Shown in pieces: positions 15,392-24,662 of a stretch of 37,955 nucleotides of DNA. The stretch's first letter is position 1, and each line of letters starts with the position of its first letter. Source of the stretch: Pseudomonadota bacterium (GTDB lineage: Bacteria > Pseudomonadota > Gammaproteobacteria > Burkholderiales > JABEVD01); NCBI GenBank assembly GCA_021848705.1, contig JAJZTT010000007.1:1-37955 (forward strand), written 5' to 3'. The notes under the pieces were generated by a model. The model saw only the letters and a program-made list of their open reading frames with translations, did no database searches and was not told where the DNA came from. The translations under genes were made by a program, and so were the position numbers.

Positions 15392-16390
15392 TCAGGGAAG
15401 TGTCCGCGCCCGCAACTGCCCGCAAGCTCCTTCCACTTCCTGGCCTGCCGAGTCGCGCATCCTTGCCAGGATGCCCTTCCCGTTCAGGTGCGAAAGGATT
15501 TTTGCGATCCTCTCCCGGGTCGGGCGGCGAAATTCCAGCCCGTCGACGCGGTTGAAAGGAATGAAGTTCAACACGGCGTATTTTCCTGAAAGAAGCGTTG
15601 CAATGTTTTCCATCTCCTCCTCGCCGTCGTTGATTCCTTCGAGGAGAGTCCACTGGTACTGGATCGGGTAATGGGTGTGCCTGGCATATTCCTCCGAGCG
15701 CTCGACGAGTTCCTTCACGGGGATTTTCGGGGCGCGGGGCAGAAGCTTCTCCCTCAGGTCCATTTTCGTGGTGTGAAGCGAAACCGCCAGCGCGGGCCTG
15801 ACCGCCATTTCGGGCAGGCGTTCGAAGACCCGCAGATCTCCCACTGTGGAAAGCACAAGATTCTTGTAACCGATGTTGCCGTGAAGCCCGAGCGTCTCGA
15901 TCGCTTCCATCACGTTGTCCAGGTTGTGGGCGGGTTCCCCCATGCCCATGAAGACCACCTTTTTCACTTCCCGGCGGCTCCTGGCAAGAGCGACCTGGGC
16001 GACGATCTCCGCACTTCCCAGGTGGCGCACGAGTCCATCCCGCCCGCTCATGCAGAATGCGCAACCCACTGCGCATCCAACCTGGGTGGAGACGCAAAGA
16101 CCGCCTCTGGGCAGCAGTACGCTTTCGACCATCTGTCCGTCGCAAAGCTTCACGAGCAGGCGGGCGACCCCTTCTGCTGCGGGATGCTCGCTTTGTATCC
16201 GGGCAAGCGAATCGATTTCCTTTCCGAGCGAACGCCATTCCTCCCTGACCTGCTTCGGGAAGCGCTCCGCCTCGAAAGGAAGAACCTGGGTCCAGCTTCG
16301 CAGCATCCTGGCTTCATGGCATGGCTTTGCGCCGGCATTCCTGATGCGGTCGAGGAGTTGAGAAACCCTGGCTGTACTTGAAGGATGCAA
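15392..16390 (-). CDS. RlmN/Cfr-like radical SAM RNA methyltransferase
   Basis: A 332-residue radical SAM protein. The iron-sulfur motif is CX3CX2C at Cys106, Cys110 and Cys113. Cys99 in GLCVSTQVGC and Cys323 in GACGQL match RlmN Cys118 and Cys355, the two cysteines that resolve and carry the methyl group, so the methyl transfer chemistry should be intact. MGMGEPAHNLDNV and STVGD are the RlmN/Cfr signature segments for SAM binding. Substrate is probably an adenine C2 or C8 in RNA. The only start available upstream of the conserved N-terminus is TTG at 16390, since a stop codon lies 36 nt before it; there is no clear ribosome site. A TATAAT box is at 16420-16425 on the same strand. It is shorter than housekeeping RlmN and is likely a paralogue. 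Confidence 0.85.
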   Translation of the reverse strand: MHPSSTARVSQLLDRIRNAGAKPCHEARMLRSWTQVLPFEAERFPKQVREEWRSLGKEIDSLARIQSEHPAAEGVARLLVKLCDGQMVESVLLPRGGLCVSTQVGCAVGCAFCMSGRDGLVRHLGSAEIVAQVALARSRREVKKVVFMGMGEPAHNLDNVMEAIETLGLHGNIGYKNLVLSTVGDLRVFERLPEMAVRPALAVSLHTTKMDLREKLLPRAPKIPVKELVERSEEYARHTHYPIQYQWTLLEGINDGEEEMENIATLLSGKYAVLNFIPFNRVDGLEFRRPTRERIAKILSHLNGKGILARMRDSAGQEVEGACGQLRARTLP

Positions 16391-16542
16391 ACGGATTCGG
16401 GGATCATTGAAAGCGCAAAATTATATCCGATTTCCCCCGGAGGAAGATGCGGGTGTCTCATTTCTGTAACAATACTTGCCTTTTGGCTTCCATGGTATAG
16501 GGTCCTAATTGGAAGATGCAGGAAGTATGGAGGAGATGGACG

Positions 16543-16908
16543 ATGTACGGGAATCCGGAAATTCCTGAAAAAAGCGAAGTCGCCGCATTGACCCTGGACG
16601 AAGAGGGGAACATCCTGGACTGCAATTTCGCCGCGGAAACGCTGTTCGGCTATGAATCCTCCGAACTCCTTTCCCGTCACATTTCCCTCCTCTTTCCCCA
16701 GTTCGGAGATTCCAGCCTGCTCGATGGGGGAAAACTCAATCCGAAGATCAGCTTCATGTGCCATTGCGGTCATCTCTTCAGGGTTCGCGACAGCATGTCC
16801 AGGCCGCTCGTCGGGGAGCTGCACATCGTAGAGCTTGGAAATTCCGGAATGCGCACATTCAGGGTCATCGTTCCGGTCGAATCCGTGATGCCGGAAATTG
16901 CTTCCTGA
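16543..16908 (+). CDS. Stand-alone PAS domain protein
   Basis: A 121-residue protein consisting of one PAS domain. The start at 16543 follows GGAGGAG at seven bases; an earlier ATG at 16516 lacks such a site. After EVAALTLDEEGNILDCNFAAETLFGYESSELLSRHISLLFP, the standard PAS first half, a short loop and the strands SFMCHCGHLFRVRD and GELHIVEL follow, closing with a strand around TFRVIVPVE. No output domain is attached. It may act as a sensory subunit in trans, for example with the neighbouring chemotaxis-type protein or kinase, which are encoded on the opposite strand and downstream respectively. Cofactor binding cannot be told from sequence; no FMN-type cysteine motif is visible. Confidence 0.7.
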   Translation: MYGNPEIPEKSEVAALTLDEEGNILDCNFAAETLFGYESSELLSRHISLLFPQFGDSSLLDGGKLNPKISFMCHCGHLFRVRDSMSRPLVGELHIVELGNSGMRTFRVIVPVESVMPEIAS

Positions 16909-16940
16909 AGATCCTGCGCAAACCCCGATCGTTACGGATT

Positions 16941-18263
16941 TCAGCTCTTCAGTGAAGATGAAAACTGCTGTACGACATCCACCACCTTCCGGGCTCCTGC
17001 GCGGATCTGCTGGATCGCCACACCCGCCCCGTTGGCAAGATGTACTCCTTCTTCGACCTCGGAGAGGCTGCTTTCCATGCTTTCCGTCACTGCCTGGCTT
17101 TCGGTCTGGATTCTCGCGATCATCGCGGAGATTTCCTGGGTGGATCCGCTCGTCCGCTCGGCGAGTTTTCTGACCTCGTCAGCGACCACCGCGAAGCCTC
17201 TTCCGGATTCTCCTGCGCGGGCAGCTTCGATCGCGGCATTGAGCGCGAGCAGATTCGTCTGGTCGGCGATTTCCCTGATCGTGTTCACGATCGAGGTGAT
17301 TTTCGAGGTCTGGGCGCCGAGTTCCCTGACCTGTTCGGAAGCAGTCCTGACCTGCCCGGAAAGGGCGCGCATCTTGTCCGTGGCCTGCAGGATGATCCTT
17401 TCCCCTTCAGAAGATCCCTGTTCGGTTTCCAGCGCGACTCCGTAAGCGATCCTGGCGCTTTCTGATTCCGATTGCTGCTGCAATACCCTTTGCGTGATGT
17501 CGGATGCGAACTTGATCACGCGGAAGATTTTTCCGCTTTCGTCCCTGACCGGATTGTAAGTGGCTTCCAGCCAGATGGAACTTCCGTCCCTGGTGATCCG
17601 CTCGTATTGCCCGCCGAAAAACTCGCCCTGGCGCAGTCTTTCCCAGAATTGACCATATTCATGGCTCGCCGCATATTCCTGCCTGCAGAACATCCTGTGC
17701 ATCCTGCCCCTGATTTCATCCAGGCGGTATCCGAGCAGCTTCAGAAAGTTTTCGTTTGCAGTGATCACATTGCCCTGCAGATCGAATTCGATCACCGCGA
17801 GAGAACGATCGAGTGCCGTGATCAGGTTCCGGTCCTGCCCGGCTGCAGCGACCTGGGCCGTCACGTCGGATGCGATCTTGATGACCTTCGAGTTTTTCCC
17901 GCTCTCGTCGGATACCGGAAAATAGGTGGCCTCCAGCCAGACCGCATCGCCGTTCTGTTTTCGCCGCATGAATCTGCCTTCGATCGTCTCCCCGGATTTC
18001 AGGCGAGACCAGAAATCCGCATGCTCACGGCTCTGCGCATATTCCGGGCCGCACAATGCGCCATGATGCATTCCCTTGATCTCGTTTGCCGAATAACCCA
18101 GCAATCTGGAGAATCTTTCATTCGAATCGATGACGACTCCGTCCATGGAGAACTCGGCCATTGCAGTGCTTCGTTTCATCGCATCGTACATGGCCCGGAG
18201 CGGCTGCATTTCCCGTGTCAGCGCTTCGATGCGCGCTTCGCATTTCCTGGAACTCTGGAACAA
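16941..18263 (-). CDS. Soluble PAS-PAS methyl-accepting chemotaxis-type protein
   Basis: A 440-residue cytoplasmic receptor. I chose the TTG at 18263 because GGGAGG lies just upstream and because the protein then starts [15 protein letters not shown], as do related PAS-receptors; the open frame extends to 18341 but would run into the upstream HPt gene. Two similar PAS domains (about 25-125 and 145-248) share the pattern [38 protein letters not shown] and a GxFxGxxxR-like strand, consistent with duplication. The signalling hairpin is at about 335-371 ([37 protein letters not shown]). No HAMP domain, membrane segment or CheR tether is present. Proteins of this build are similar to the energy-taxis Aer type. 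It may be co-transcribed with the HPt and receiver genes. Confidence 0.9.
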   Translation of the reverse strand: MFQSSRKCEARIEALTREMQPLRAMYDAMKRSTAMAEFSMDGVVIDSNERFSRLLGYSANEIKGMHHGALCGPEYAQSREHADFWSRLKSGETIEGRFMRRKQNGDAVWLEATYFPVSDESGKNSKVIKIASDVTAQVAAAGQDRNLITALDRSLAVIEFDLQGNVITANENFLKLLGYRLDEIRGRMHRMFCRQEYAASHEYGQFWERLRQGEFFGGQYERITRDGSSIWLEATYNPVRDESGKIFRVIKFASDITQRVLQQQSESESARIAYGVALETEQGSSEGERIILQATDKMRALSGQVRTASEQVRELGAQTSKITSIVNTIREIADQTNLLALNAAIEAARAGESGRGFAVVADEVRKLAERTSGSTQEISAMIARIQTESQAVTESMESSLSEVEEGVHLANGAGVAIQQIRAGARKVVDVVQQFSSSLKS

Positions 18264-18321
18264 GATTCCTCCCTTCAGTTTCAAATGATGCGCTTGCAGG
18301 ATCGGTCGGACCGTGGCTCCC

Positions 18322-18696
18322 TCAGGAGCGCATGAGCGCAAGCCTGATTGCCTGGTTCATTCTGACGAGGGTTTCTTCGAGCAGGTCCACCATGCCGAGA
18401 ATTTCTCCGAATTGCCCGTTTTCCCTCAGATGCCTTTCGATGCGAAGCGCCGTTTCTGCTACGGCAATCGCCCCTACATACCCCGCTGCGCCCCTGATCC
18501 TGTGCAGCATCGCCATTGCCGCTTCTGCATCGCCGTTTTCGAAGGCCTTCAGGACATCCGGCCTGATTCCTTCGTGCAGCACGGTGAATTTCGTCAGCAT
18601 CCTGAGATAAATTTCCTCGTCGCCGAAGTGCGAAAGGCCGGCCATCGGATCGAGTCCTTCGATTCCGTACAATGCCGGCAGTCCCGGATCATTCAT
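18322..18696 (-). CDS. Histidine phosphotransfer (HPt) protein
   Basis: A 124-residue HPt protein. ATG 18696 overlaps the stop of the receiver gene (ATGA), so the two are translationally coupled; the longer open frame reads antiparallel noise upstream. The four-helix HPt pattern is clear: [27 protein letters not shown], then the phosphorylated His65 in [14 protein letters not shown], followed by a helix [11 protein letters not shown] and a final long helix. HPt proteins shuttle phosphoryl groups between receivers. A likely source is the hybrid kinase at 19421, which starts divergently from this pair and has its own HPt domain, and a likely partner is the adjacent receiver protein. Confidence 0.88.
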   Translation of the reverse strand: MNDPGLPALYGIEGLDPMAGLSHFGDEEIYLRMLTKFTVLHEGIRPDVLKAFENGDAEAAMAMLHRIRGAAGYVGAIAVAETALRIERHLRENGQFGEILGMVDLLEETLVRMNQAIRLALMRS

Positions 18697-19160
18697 GGAT
18701 GGTTTCCTGCAAGCGTGGAGACCAGTCCCCTCCCCGGAGAAAAATAGTTTTCGGCCTGAAAGCTGTTTCTCAGAAAACGCAGGGCCGTGCCGACTTCGCT
18801 GGCAGTGCTCATCGCGGTCATTGCGGTGCTGAAGGCGTCGCCGAGGTTGTCCTTCAGTTCGGCGCGTTCGCGCTTCCATTGCAGAATCGATTCCACTTTC
18901 CAGCAAAGTTCGATCGGCATGACCGGCTTCGCCAGGCAATCGTCTCCTCCGGCCTCGAATCCCTTCATTCTTTCGGATTCGTCGATCCGGACGGAAACGA
19001 AGATGATGGGCAGTCCATCGAGGCTTTCATTCTTCCTGAGTTTCCTGCAAACTCCATAACCATCCATTTCCGGCATGGAGACATCCAGGAGAACGATGTC
19101 GGGAATCCTGTTGGCGATCTGGTCGTCATCCACTATGAGGATATGGGCCGAATCGGGCAT
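18693..19160 (-). CDS. Receiver-domain protein with an internal deletion
   Basis: A 155-residue response-regulator fragment. Three ATG codons follow GGAG; the third (19160) has the best spacing. After the acidic DDD (residues 11-13) the sequence reaches PDIVLLDVSMPEMDG with the phospho-acceptor at Asp26, whereas a normal receiver has it at about position 52. About 30 residues, the first helix, second strand and second helix, are therefore missing, with the frame kept. Later parts are intact (PIIFVSV and the lysine in AKPVMP). The C-terminal part FSTAMTAMSTASEVGTALRFLRNSF starts an output region known from longer regulators, but it breaks off after about 35 residues. The protein may be non-functional or an unusual HPt partner. 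ATGA coupling to the HPt gene is retained. Confidence 0.75.
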   Translation of the reverse strand: MPDSAHILIVDDDQIANRIPDIVLLDVSMPEMDGYGVCRKLRKNESLDGLPIIFVSVRIDESERMKGFEAGGDDCLAKPVMPIELCWKVESILQWKRERAELKDNLGDAFSTAMTAMSTASEVGTALRFLRNSFQAENYFSPGRGLVSTLAGNHP

Positions 19161-19340
19161 CATCATCTCCGGGTCAGTGATTGGCGCACGGGGCATTTGC
19201 CGGTGCGCGGATTTCCTTGTTTCTTTTCCGGTTCGGTCGATGGAACTTTATCCGAAGCGGATCGCATTGGCAACGAAAGGGTTGCGGCGGAGGGAGCCAT
19301 CAGGGAAAATCTGTCCGGCGATATCGTTTTTATCATAGAA

Positions 19341-19357
19341 TGATATCGATATTATCA
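19341..19357. repeat. AT-rich palindrome in the divergent promoter region
   Basis: TGATA and TATCA arms flank TCGATAT between the divergent receiver and CHASE kinase genes. The position, 64 bp before the kinase start, would suit a regulator binding site. The rest of the 260-bp gap shows no gene. The regulator is unknown. Confidence 0.3.
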
Positions 19358-19420
19358 CATTTTTGTGCGGCTTTTGGTGCGTCCATGTCTCCTGGTATGA
19401 GAATCGCTGCTTCGTGATCC

Positions 19421-22400
19421 ATGAAGAACGATCCTGCAGAATCTTCGTTGCGGCCTGAGCCGGGTGCGCAGGGATGGAGTTTTCTCCTTCCGCTGCTGGT
19501 TTTGGTCATTTCGCTTTCGGCCTCCTTTCTCGTATGGAAGAGCGAGGAATTCGAGATCGAGCAGAATTCGCTGGATTATTTCAATTTTCGCGTCGACGAC
19601 GTGATCCGGAAGACGGAAAACCGCCTGAACCTGTACCAGCAGGCTCTGCGCGGCGCCAAAGTGCTTTTCAGCATTTCAGGTGAAGTCGACCGGGATGCAT
19701 TCAGGGACTATGTCGCCGGGATGCACCTCAACCTCATCTATCCCGGCATCCAGGGAATCGGATATGCGCAGCTCATTCAGCCTTCCATGCTTTCCAGTCA
19801 TATCGCCGGCGTGCGCAGGGAGGGTTTCCCGGATTACACGGTGAGGCCGCAAGGCGTCCGGAAGATCTATACCTCTATCCTTTATCTCGAGCCTTTCGAC
19901 TGGCGCAATCAGCGCGCCTTCGGATACGACATGTATTCCGAGTCTGTCAGGCGGAAGGCGATGGATCTCGCCAGGGATTCCGGAAGGCCCGCGATGTCCG
20001 GCAAGGTCGTGCTGGTCCAGGAAACCACCCGCGATGTGCAGTCCGGATTCCTGGTCTATCTTCCGGTCTATCGGAACGGCATGCCGCACGGAACGATCGC
20101 GCAAAGAAGGGCGAACCTGGTCGGCTGGGTTTATTCGGTGTTCCGCATGGGCGATCTGATGCGGGGCATTCTCGGCGGGGAAGGGGACGAATTCGATACT
20201 CGGGTTTACGATGGAGTGCGCGTTTCCGGGGAGGGCAGGATGTTCGACCGTTCGAGCGAAAAAGGACCTGCGCAGCCCCATTTCCTTGCCATCAGGCATG
20301 TGCGGTTCGCAAACCACGAATGGACCATGGTGTTTTCCTCTCTCCCGAAAATCGGCAAACGCTTCGATTCGGCTCATCCCTACTGGATCATGAGCAGCGG
20401 AATCATGGTCAGCCTGCTGCTGACCTTGATCACCTGGCTTGCGGTCAATGGCAGGAGGAGGGCGATGGAGCTGGCCATCGACCTCAATCGGAATCTCATC
20501 AACAGCAAGAACCGCCTGAGGGGAATCCATCAAGCCATGCTGGACGGCCTCGTCCTGATCGACCAGAAAGGAATCATCCAGTCCGCAAACGTGGCGGTTT
20601 GCAGGCTGTTCGGATACCAGGAAAGCGAATTGCTCGGGAGCAATGTCAAACTTCTGATGCCCGAGCCGATCCGTTCGAAACACGATGAATACCTCGGTGC
20701 ACATGTCGAGGGCGGGAAGAAAACCATCATCGGCCGCAGGGTCGAGGTGCAGGGATTGCACCGCAGCGGAGCCTTGCTTTCTCTCGAGATTTCGGTGACG
20801 GAACTGGTCGGCGATGCAGACAGGCATTATATCGGCGTTTTGAGGGACATCAGCGAAACCAGGCGGATTTACCAGGAGCTCTGGAAATCCAATCAGAAGA
20901 ACCTCGCGCTGTTGCGCAATGCGAGCGACGGCATCCATATCCTGGATTCCATGGGAAACGTGATCGAGGCCAGCGATTCCTTCTGCGCCATGCTCGGATA
21001 CGATCGGGAAGAAATCATCGGCATGAACGTTTCCAGGTGGGATGCTCATTTCGAAGGAAAGGAACTGACGAAAGCGATCGCGGAACAGATGGACAATCCC
21101 GGCCGTTCCCAATTCGAGACCAGGCACAGGCGCAAGGATGGCTCCGTTTTCGATGTGGAAGTGAGCGGGCACAGGCTCGAACTGGATGGAGAAGTGGTGC
21201 TGTTCAATTCTTCCAGGGATGTCACCGAGCGCAACCGGATCACCAGGGAACTCGTCGAAGCGAGGCGGTTTTCCGAGGAGGCAAGCAAGTCGAAGAGCGA
21301 GTTTCTGGCGAACATGAGCCATGAAATCCGCACGCCGATCAATGCGATCATCGGATTTTCCTTCCTGGCGCAAAGCATGGATTTGCCGCAGAAGGCGCTT
21401 TCCTATATCAGCAAGATCAATTCTGCATCGACCTCCCTGCTCGGCATAGTCAACGACATACTGGATTTTTCCAAGATCGAAGCCGGGCGTCTGGACCTGG
21501 AAATCATCCCGTTCAGGCTGGATGAAGTGATCGGGGAGGTGGCCGGCATGCTGGGCAACAAGGCAAGGGAAAAAGGGGTCGAACTGAATTTCGGGATCGA
21601 TCCGAAGGTGCCGGTCTGGCTTTCCGGAGATCCGCTGAGGTTGAGCCAGGTGCTCACGAATCTCGTCAGCAATGCAATCAAGTTCACCGAGCACGGGGAG
21701 ATCACCCTCCTTGCAGACCGGATCGACGGGGGGGATGAAAAGGTGTTGCTGGAATTCCTGGTGCGGGACACCGGGATCGGGATGACGCCGGATCAACAGG
21801 AAACCCTGTTCAGGGCATTTTCCCAGGCGGACACCTCGACCACGCGCAGGTTCGGCGGAACAGGGCTCGGGCTTGTGATCAGCAAGCAGCTCGTCGAGCT
21901 GATGGGAGGGTGCATCCGCGTGGAAAGCTCCCCTGGAAAGGGAAGCAGTTTCCGCTTCACTTCGCCTTTCGGCATCGTTTCCCGGCCTTCGGCTTTGCCT
22001 TCACTTTCCGGGAAGAAAATCCACGTCGCGGCAGACAGCGCCGTCATGCGCGCCCTGTATTCGGAATACTTGAAAAAGCTCGGTTGCCAATACGAAGTGC
22101 ACGGATCCGCATCGGAACTGGCCGAAACGATGGATGGACGGCCGGACTGCATTCTGATCGATACGCAGGAAAATGACGCCTCTCTGCGGAGGGTTGGGGA
22201 ATCCGCCCCTTCCGTGCCGATTCTTCGCGTTTCAGGAGCCGATGCGGAAGCTGCTTCTTTCGCCGGCCGCGTGGTCGCTCGGCCGGCAAGTCACGCCAGG
22301 CTTTACGAAGAACTGGCTTTGCTGTTCGGGGATAAACCGCTGGGCCGGGAAGCGAGGAAGAAGGCCGTGGTTCCGGATCTTGCCGGGAAGCGCATCCTGG

Positions 22401-23152
22401 TCGTGGACGACAATGCCTTCAACCGGGAGGTCGGAAAAAATCTGCTCGAATTGACCGGTGCTTCTGTGGAGACTGCCGAAGACGGGCTGCAGGCAGTGGA
22501 TTCCGTCATGGAAGGCAGCGGCCTGTACGATCTGGTGCTCATGGACATCCAGATGCCGGTCATGGACGGCTACGCAGCTGCAGAAATCATCAAGGGAAAA
22601 TATCCTTCATTGCCCATCGTCGCGCTGACCGCGGATGTCATGTCGAATGTACGGGAAACGATGATGAAGTCAGGCGTCAGCGATGTCCTCACCAAACCCA
22701 TCAAGGCGGAAAAGCTGTATCAGATGCTGAAGAGAATGCTGCGGGAAGGATCGGGACCATTGCCGGATCTTCCGGGTTTCGAGCCTGCGGCAGCAATCGC
22801 CAGGATGGGGGGGGATGCGGAAATGTACCGAAGCATGCTGAAAATGTTCTTCGAGTACAATTCCACCTCTTTCGAAGAGATCCGCCTGGCCATGACCGAA
22901 GGAAAGGTCGATGTTGCTGCAAGGGGGCTTCACGCATTGAAAGAAACGGCGGCAACCATAGGCGCACAGGCACTGGCTTTTGCTGCCGAAAGGCTTGAAT
23001 CGGAACTCATTGGTGCCTCTGGGGCGCAAAGGGAAAGCTTCGGGCGACTGGAACAGGAATGGCGTAACGCGATGGCCGCCTTGAGCCGACTTTTCGACGA
23101 AGAGACTCCTGATGGACGGCCGGAATTCAGGGAGGGAGGTGCCCGGTCTTGA
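19421..23152 (+). CDS. CHASE-PAS-PAS hybrid histidine kinase with receivers and HPt
   Basis: A 1243-residue sensor. One membrane segment at about 20-40 and a second at about 322-342 bracket a periplasmic CHASE domain ([46 protein letters not shown]). Two PAS domains follow (about 365-480 and 490-615). HisKA has His634 in [10 protein letters not shown]; the ATPase domain has [15 protein letters not shown] and GTGLGLVI. A first receiver-like segment (about 865-980) keeps the fold but lacks the acidic pair, so it is probably a pseudo-receiver. The second (about 988-1105) is complete with Asp1042 in [13 protein letters not shown]-terminal HPt domain has His1171 in [13 protein letters not shown]. 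This is a full phosphorelay in one chain. CHASE domains sense small extracellular molecules; the ligand here is unknown. Confidence 0.93.
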   Translation: MKNDPAESSLRPEPGAQGWSFLLPLLVLVISLSASFLVWKSEEFEIEQNSLDYFNFRVDDVIRKTENRLNLYQQALRGAKVLFSISGEVDRDAFRDYVAGMHLNLIYPGIQGIGYAQLIQPSMLSSHIAGVRREGFPDYTVRPQGVRKIYTSILYLEPFDWRNQRAFGYDMYSESVRRKAMDLARDSGRPAMSGKVVLVQETTRDVQSGFLVYLPVYRNGMPHGTIAQRRANLVGWVYSVFRMGDLMRGILGGEGDEFDTRVYDGVRVSGEGRMFDRSSEKGPAQPHFLAIRHVRFANHEWTMVFSSLPKIGKRFDSAHPYWIMSSGIMVSLLLTLITWLAVNGRRRAMELAIDLNRNLINSKNRLRGIHQAMLDGLVLIDQKGIIQSANVAVCRLFGYQESELLGSNVKLLMPEPIRSKHDEYLGAHVEGGKKTIIGRRVEVQGLHRSGALLSLEISVTELVGDADRHYIGVLRDISETRRIYQELWKSNQKNLALLRNASDGIHILDSMGNVIEASDSFCAMLGYDREEIIGMNVSRWDAHFEGKELTKAIAEQMDNPGRSQFETRHRRKDGSVFDVEVSGHRLELDGEVVLFNSSRDVTERNRITRELVEARRFSEEASKSKSEFLANMSHEIRTPINAIIGFSFLAQSMDLPQKALSYISKINSASTSLLGIVNDILDFSKIEAGRLDLEIIPFRLDEVIGEVAGMLGNKAREKGVELNFGIDPKVPVWLSGDPLRLSQVLTNLVSNAIKFTEHGEITLLADRIDGGDEKVLLEFLVRDTGIGMTPDQQETLFRAFSQADTSTTRRFGGTGLGLVISKQLVELMGGCIRVESSPGKGSSFRFTSPFGIVSRPSALPSLSGKKIHVAADSAVMRALYSEYLKKLGCQYEVHGSASELAETMDGRPDCILIDTQENDASLRRVGESAPSVPILRVSGADAEAASFAGRVVARPASHARLYEELALLFGDKPLGREARKKAVVPDLAGKRILVVDDNAFNREVGKNLLELTGASVETAEDGLQAVDSVMEGSGLYDLVLMDIQMPVMDGYAAAEIIKGKYPSLPIVALTADVMSNVRETMMKSGVSDVLTKPIKAEKLYQMLKRMLREGSGPLPDLPGFEPAAAIARMGGDAEMYRSMLKMFFEYNSTSFEEIRLAMTEGKVDVAARGLHALKETAATIGAQALAFAAERLESELIGASGAQRESFGRLEQEWRNAMAALSRLFDEETPDGRPEFREGGARS

Positions 23153-23792
23153 CCAGGATGGTGCATCCTTCCCTGCTGAAGGGGTGATGGAGGCTCAGAT
23201 GCGGGCTTCTCATCCAGGTCCCTTGCGGGTAACGTCCGTGCTCGTCCTCGAACACTCCTTCCAGCACCAGGATTTCCTCCCCTCCGTAATGGCGGTGGGG
23301 ATTGAAGATCGTGCCCGGATCCCAGCGAACCAGCGCAGTGTGCCGGGTTTCGAAGCCGTAAAGCGGCATGACGGATAGCCCCTGAATCAGCCCGGGAAGC
23401 CATTGCGAATTTCGGGTATCGACGGCCACCCTTTCCCTATCCCTGATGTCGAAGTGGCGAAGCTTGACGAAAATGGTGCATCCTTCTTCCGAGCGGGGGG
23501 AGTGCATCGATCCGGGAGGGTTCCTGAGATAGGAACCCGGGCCGTAATCCCCGGTTTCGTCGCTGAAAACTCCTTCGAGCACGAGGATTTCCTCGCCGAG
23601 ATCGTGGACATGAAAGGGGAAATCCGCTCCGGGCGAAAACCGCACGATTGATGTCGCGCGCCCCACTTCTCCGCCATCCCGCTCGAGCATTCTTCTCTCC
23701 ACGCCGGAGGAAGGGCTGGACAGCCAGGGAAGATTTCTGGTTTGCAGCACGATTCGCTGCGAAAAGTCGACATTGAGTTTGATCGTCTGCAT
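23127..23792 (-). CDS. Bicupin, ChrR-like cupin protein
   Basis: A 221-residue protein made of two cupin domains of the ChrR C-terminal type. The halves are alike: [26 protein letters not shown] (about residues 55-80) and [26 protein letters not shown] (about 160-185), each followed by PxGxxxRxPxxSxHxPxSxEGCTIxVK. The histidine and glutamate residues of HxHxxGEE should coordinate a metal such as zinc, iron or manganese. Such cupins occur in anti-sigma factors (ChrR) and in stand-alone enzymes or stress proteins; the anti-sigma zinc domain is absent. ATG 23792 has AGGA at suitable spacing. The frame remains open 216 nt further upstream (see 23793-24008). The gene converges with the CHASE kinase, overlapping it by 26 nt. 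Confidence 0.85.
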   Translation of the reverse strand: MQTIKLNVDFSQRIVLQTRNLPWLSSPSSGVERRMLERDGGEVGRATSIVRFSPGADFPFHVHDLGEEILVLEGVFSDETGDYGPGSYLRNPPGSMHSPRSEEGCTIFVKLRHFDIRDRERVAVDTRNSQWLPGLIQGLSVMPLYGFETRHTALVRWDPGTIFNPHRHYGGEEILVLEGVFEDEHGRYPQGTWMRSPHLSLHHPFSREGCTILVKTGHLPP

Positions 23793-24008
23793 TTTTCCTG
23801 TCCCGGATGCATATCCCGAATTTTGCCAATTTTTACCCTGTTCCGACAAGCTCAGGCATGCGCGGAAACGCTGAAGGTCGTGCCTGACGCGTGAATTTTT
23901 GTAGCGGGCGTGGAATTCGGAAAAGTCCGGTTCATGGTCCACCAGGTGGCAAAGCGCATGAACGGGGCATTGCGATTCCCCTTCGATCATGTTCTTCAAA
24001 AAACGCAT
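23793..24008 (-). other. Possible upstream small protein or N-terminal extension of the bicupin
   Basis: The bicupin frame continues upstream without a stop for 72 codons to ATG 24008. The first 54 codons read like real protein (QCPVHALCHLVDHEPDFSEF, then RVRHDLQRFRACLSL), with CxxH/C-type cysteines and a regular helix pattern; the last 18 codons (EQGKNWQNSG onwards) look non-coding. Either a separate small gene has lost its stop codon, or the bicupin is a longer fusion. I see no strong ribosome site before 24008. I cannot name a family. Confidence 0.4.
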
Positions 24009-24440
24009 AAACGGGGACACCACGAGATGAGATGAAGGGCGCAGGAACGGCAAAACGGGATGGAATTAACAACCTGCGTTCAGCCTGCGGCTGAACGAAA
24101 AGATTTTTTGCTATTTGACACCGGGCCATTAATGGGTGACCCTGGCCTTCCTTTATGCTGAATTCCCCCCCTGCCTATCCTGTAATTCTTCCAGGAAATA
24201 AGGGGGGAATTCTGTTGAAAAAAATTTCTCGCGATAGGGTGCGGCGGCATGGCATCGAGCAAAAAAGCGGGGAAAATTTTGCCTTCAACGATGGGAAGTG
24301 TCAAAGATGGGGTGGTGCGGATTCGGAGTGGCTCAGATCCTGGCATAAATCTGGCGCACTGAAAGTGAATAAACGGGACGAAAACTGAAATGGCGGGAAA
24401 TGTGGTGAAGCTTTAACTTTTTGTTTTTGTAATCGAATTA
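24009..24440. other. AT-rich intergenic region
   Basis: About 430 bp between the bicupin and the tRNA gene. Base composition is more AT-rich than the neighbours. Open frames on both strands have no protein-like pattern and no ribosome sites. It holds the hairpin at 24077-24097 and a T-rich run at 24416-24430, and should contain the promoter of the bicupin. I see nothing else. Confidence 0.5.
24077..24097 (+). terminator. Perfect hairpin, possible terminator
   Basis: CGTTCAGCC and GGCTGAACG form a perfect nine-base-pair stem with a TGC loop. On the plus strand a run of six T follows, but eight bases after the stem, so termination would be weak. No plus-strand gene ends close by. It lies 69 bp upstream of the possible start at 24008 and could instead act in the leader of the bicupin transcript. 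Confidence 0.35.
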
Positions 24441-24517
24441 TGGCGCGCCCGACAGGAGTCGAACCTGTGACCTTTGGCTTCGGAAACCAACACTCTATCC
24501 AACTGAGCTACGGGCGC
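24441..24517 (-). tRNA. tRNA-Arg (anticodon CCG)
   Basis: Read on the minus strand, a complete cloverleaf is present: acceptor arm GCGCCCG pairing with CGGGCGC, D arm GCTCAGTTGGATAGAGT, anticodon stem TTGGT/GCCAA with loop TTCCGAA (anticodon CCG), T arm with GGTTCGACTCC, discriminator G and an encoded CCA end. It decodes CGG arginine codons. No integrase or repeated tRNA 3' end is visible near it, so there is no sign of use as an attachment site. Confidence 0.96.
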
Positions 24518-24602
24518 AAACCGGTATTCTAGCATAAAGTGAGTGTGCGAATAGTGCTCACGCAAGAACTGTTCGCATATGAAAAATTTTCAGGTTTCGA
24601 GC

Positions 24603-24631
24603 TTTACCATGGAAGGTCGAGGAGCTAAAAT
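24603..24631 (+). promoter_or_regulatory. Putative sigma-70 promoter of the cytochrome c gene
   Basis: TTTACC at 24603 and TAAAAT at 24626 are separated by exactly 17 bp, giving a start near 24638, about 25 nt before the ATG at 24663. The ribosome site AAGGGGG lies between. Match to consensus is moderate (four of six at -35, five of six at -10). Confidence 0.5.
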
Positions 24632-24662
24632 AACCATTGTCTAATATACCAAGGGGGTCAAA

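Noticed and set aside
24155-24388. Small plus-strand frame before the tRNA
   Set aside because: No ribosome site, no conserved pattern, and an AT-rich region with equal-quality frames on the other strand.
24441-24517. tRNA-Arg as an integration site of a mobile element
   Set aside because: No integrase, no repeated tRNA 3' end and no change in gene content beside it.
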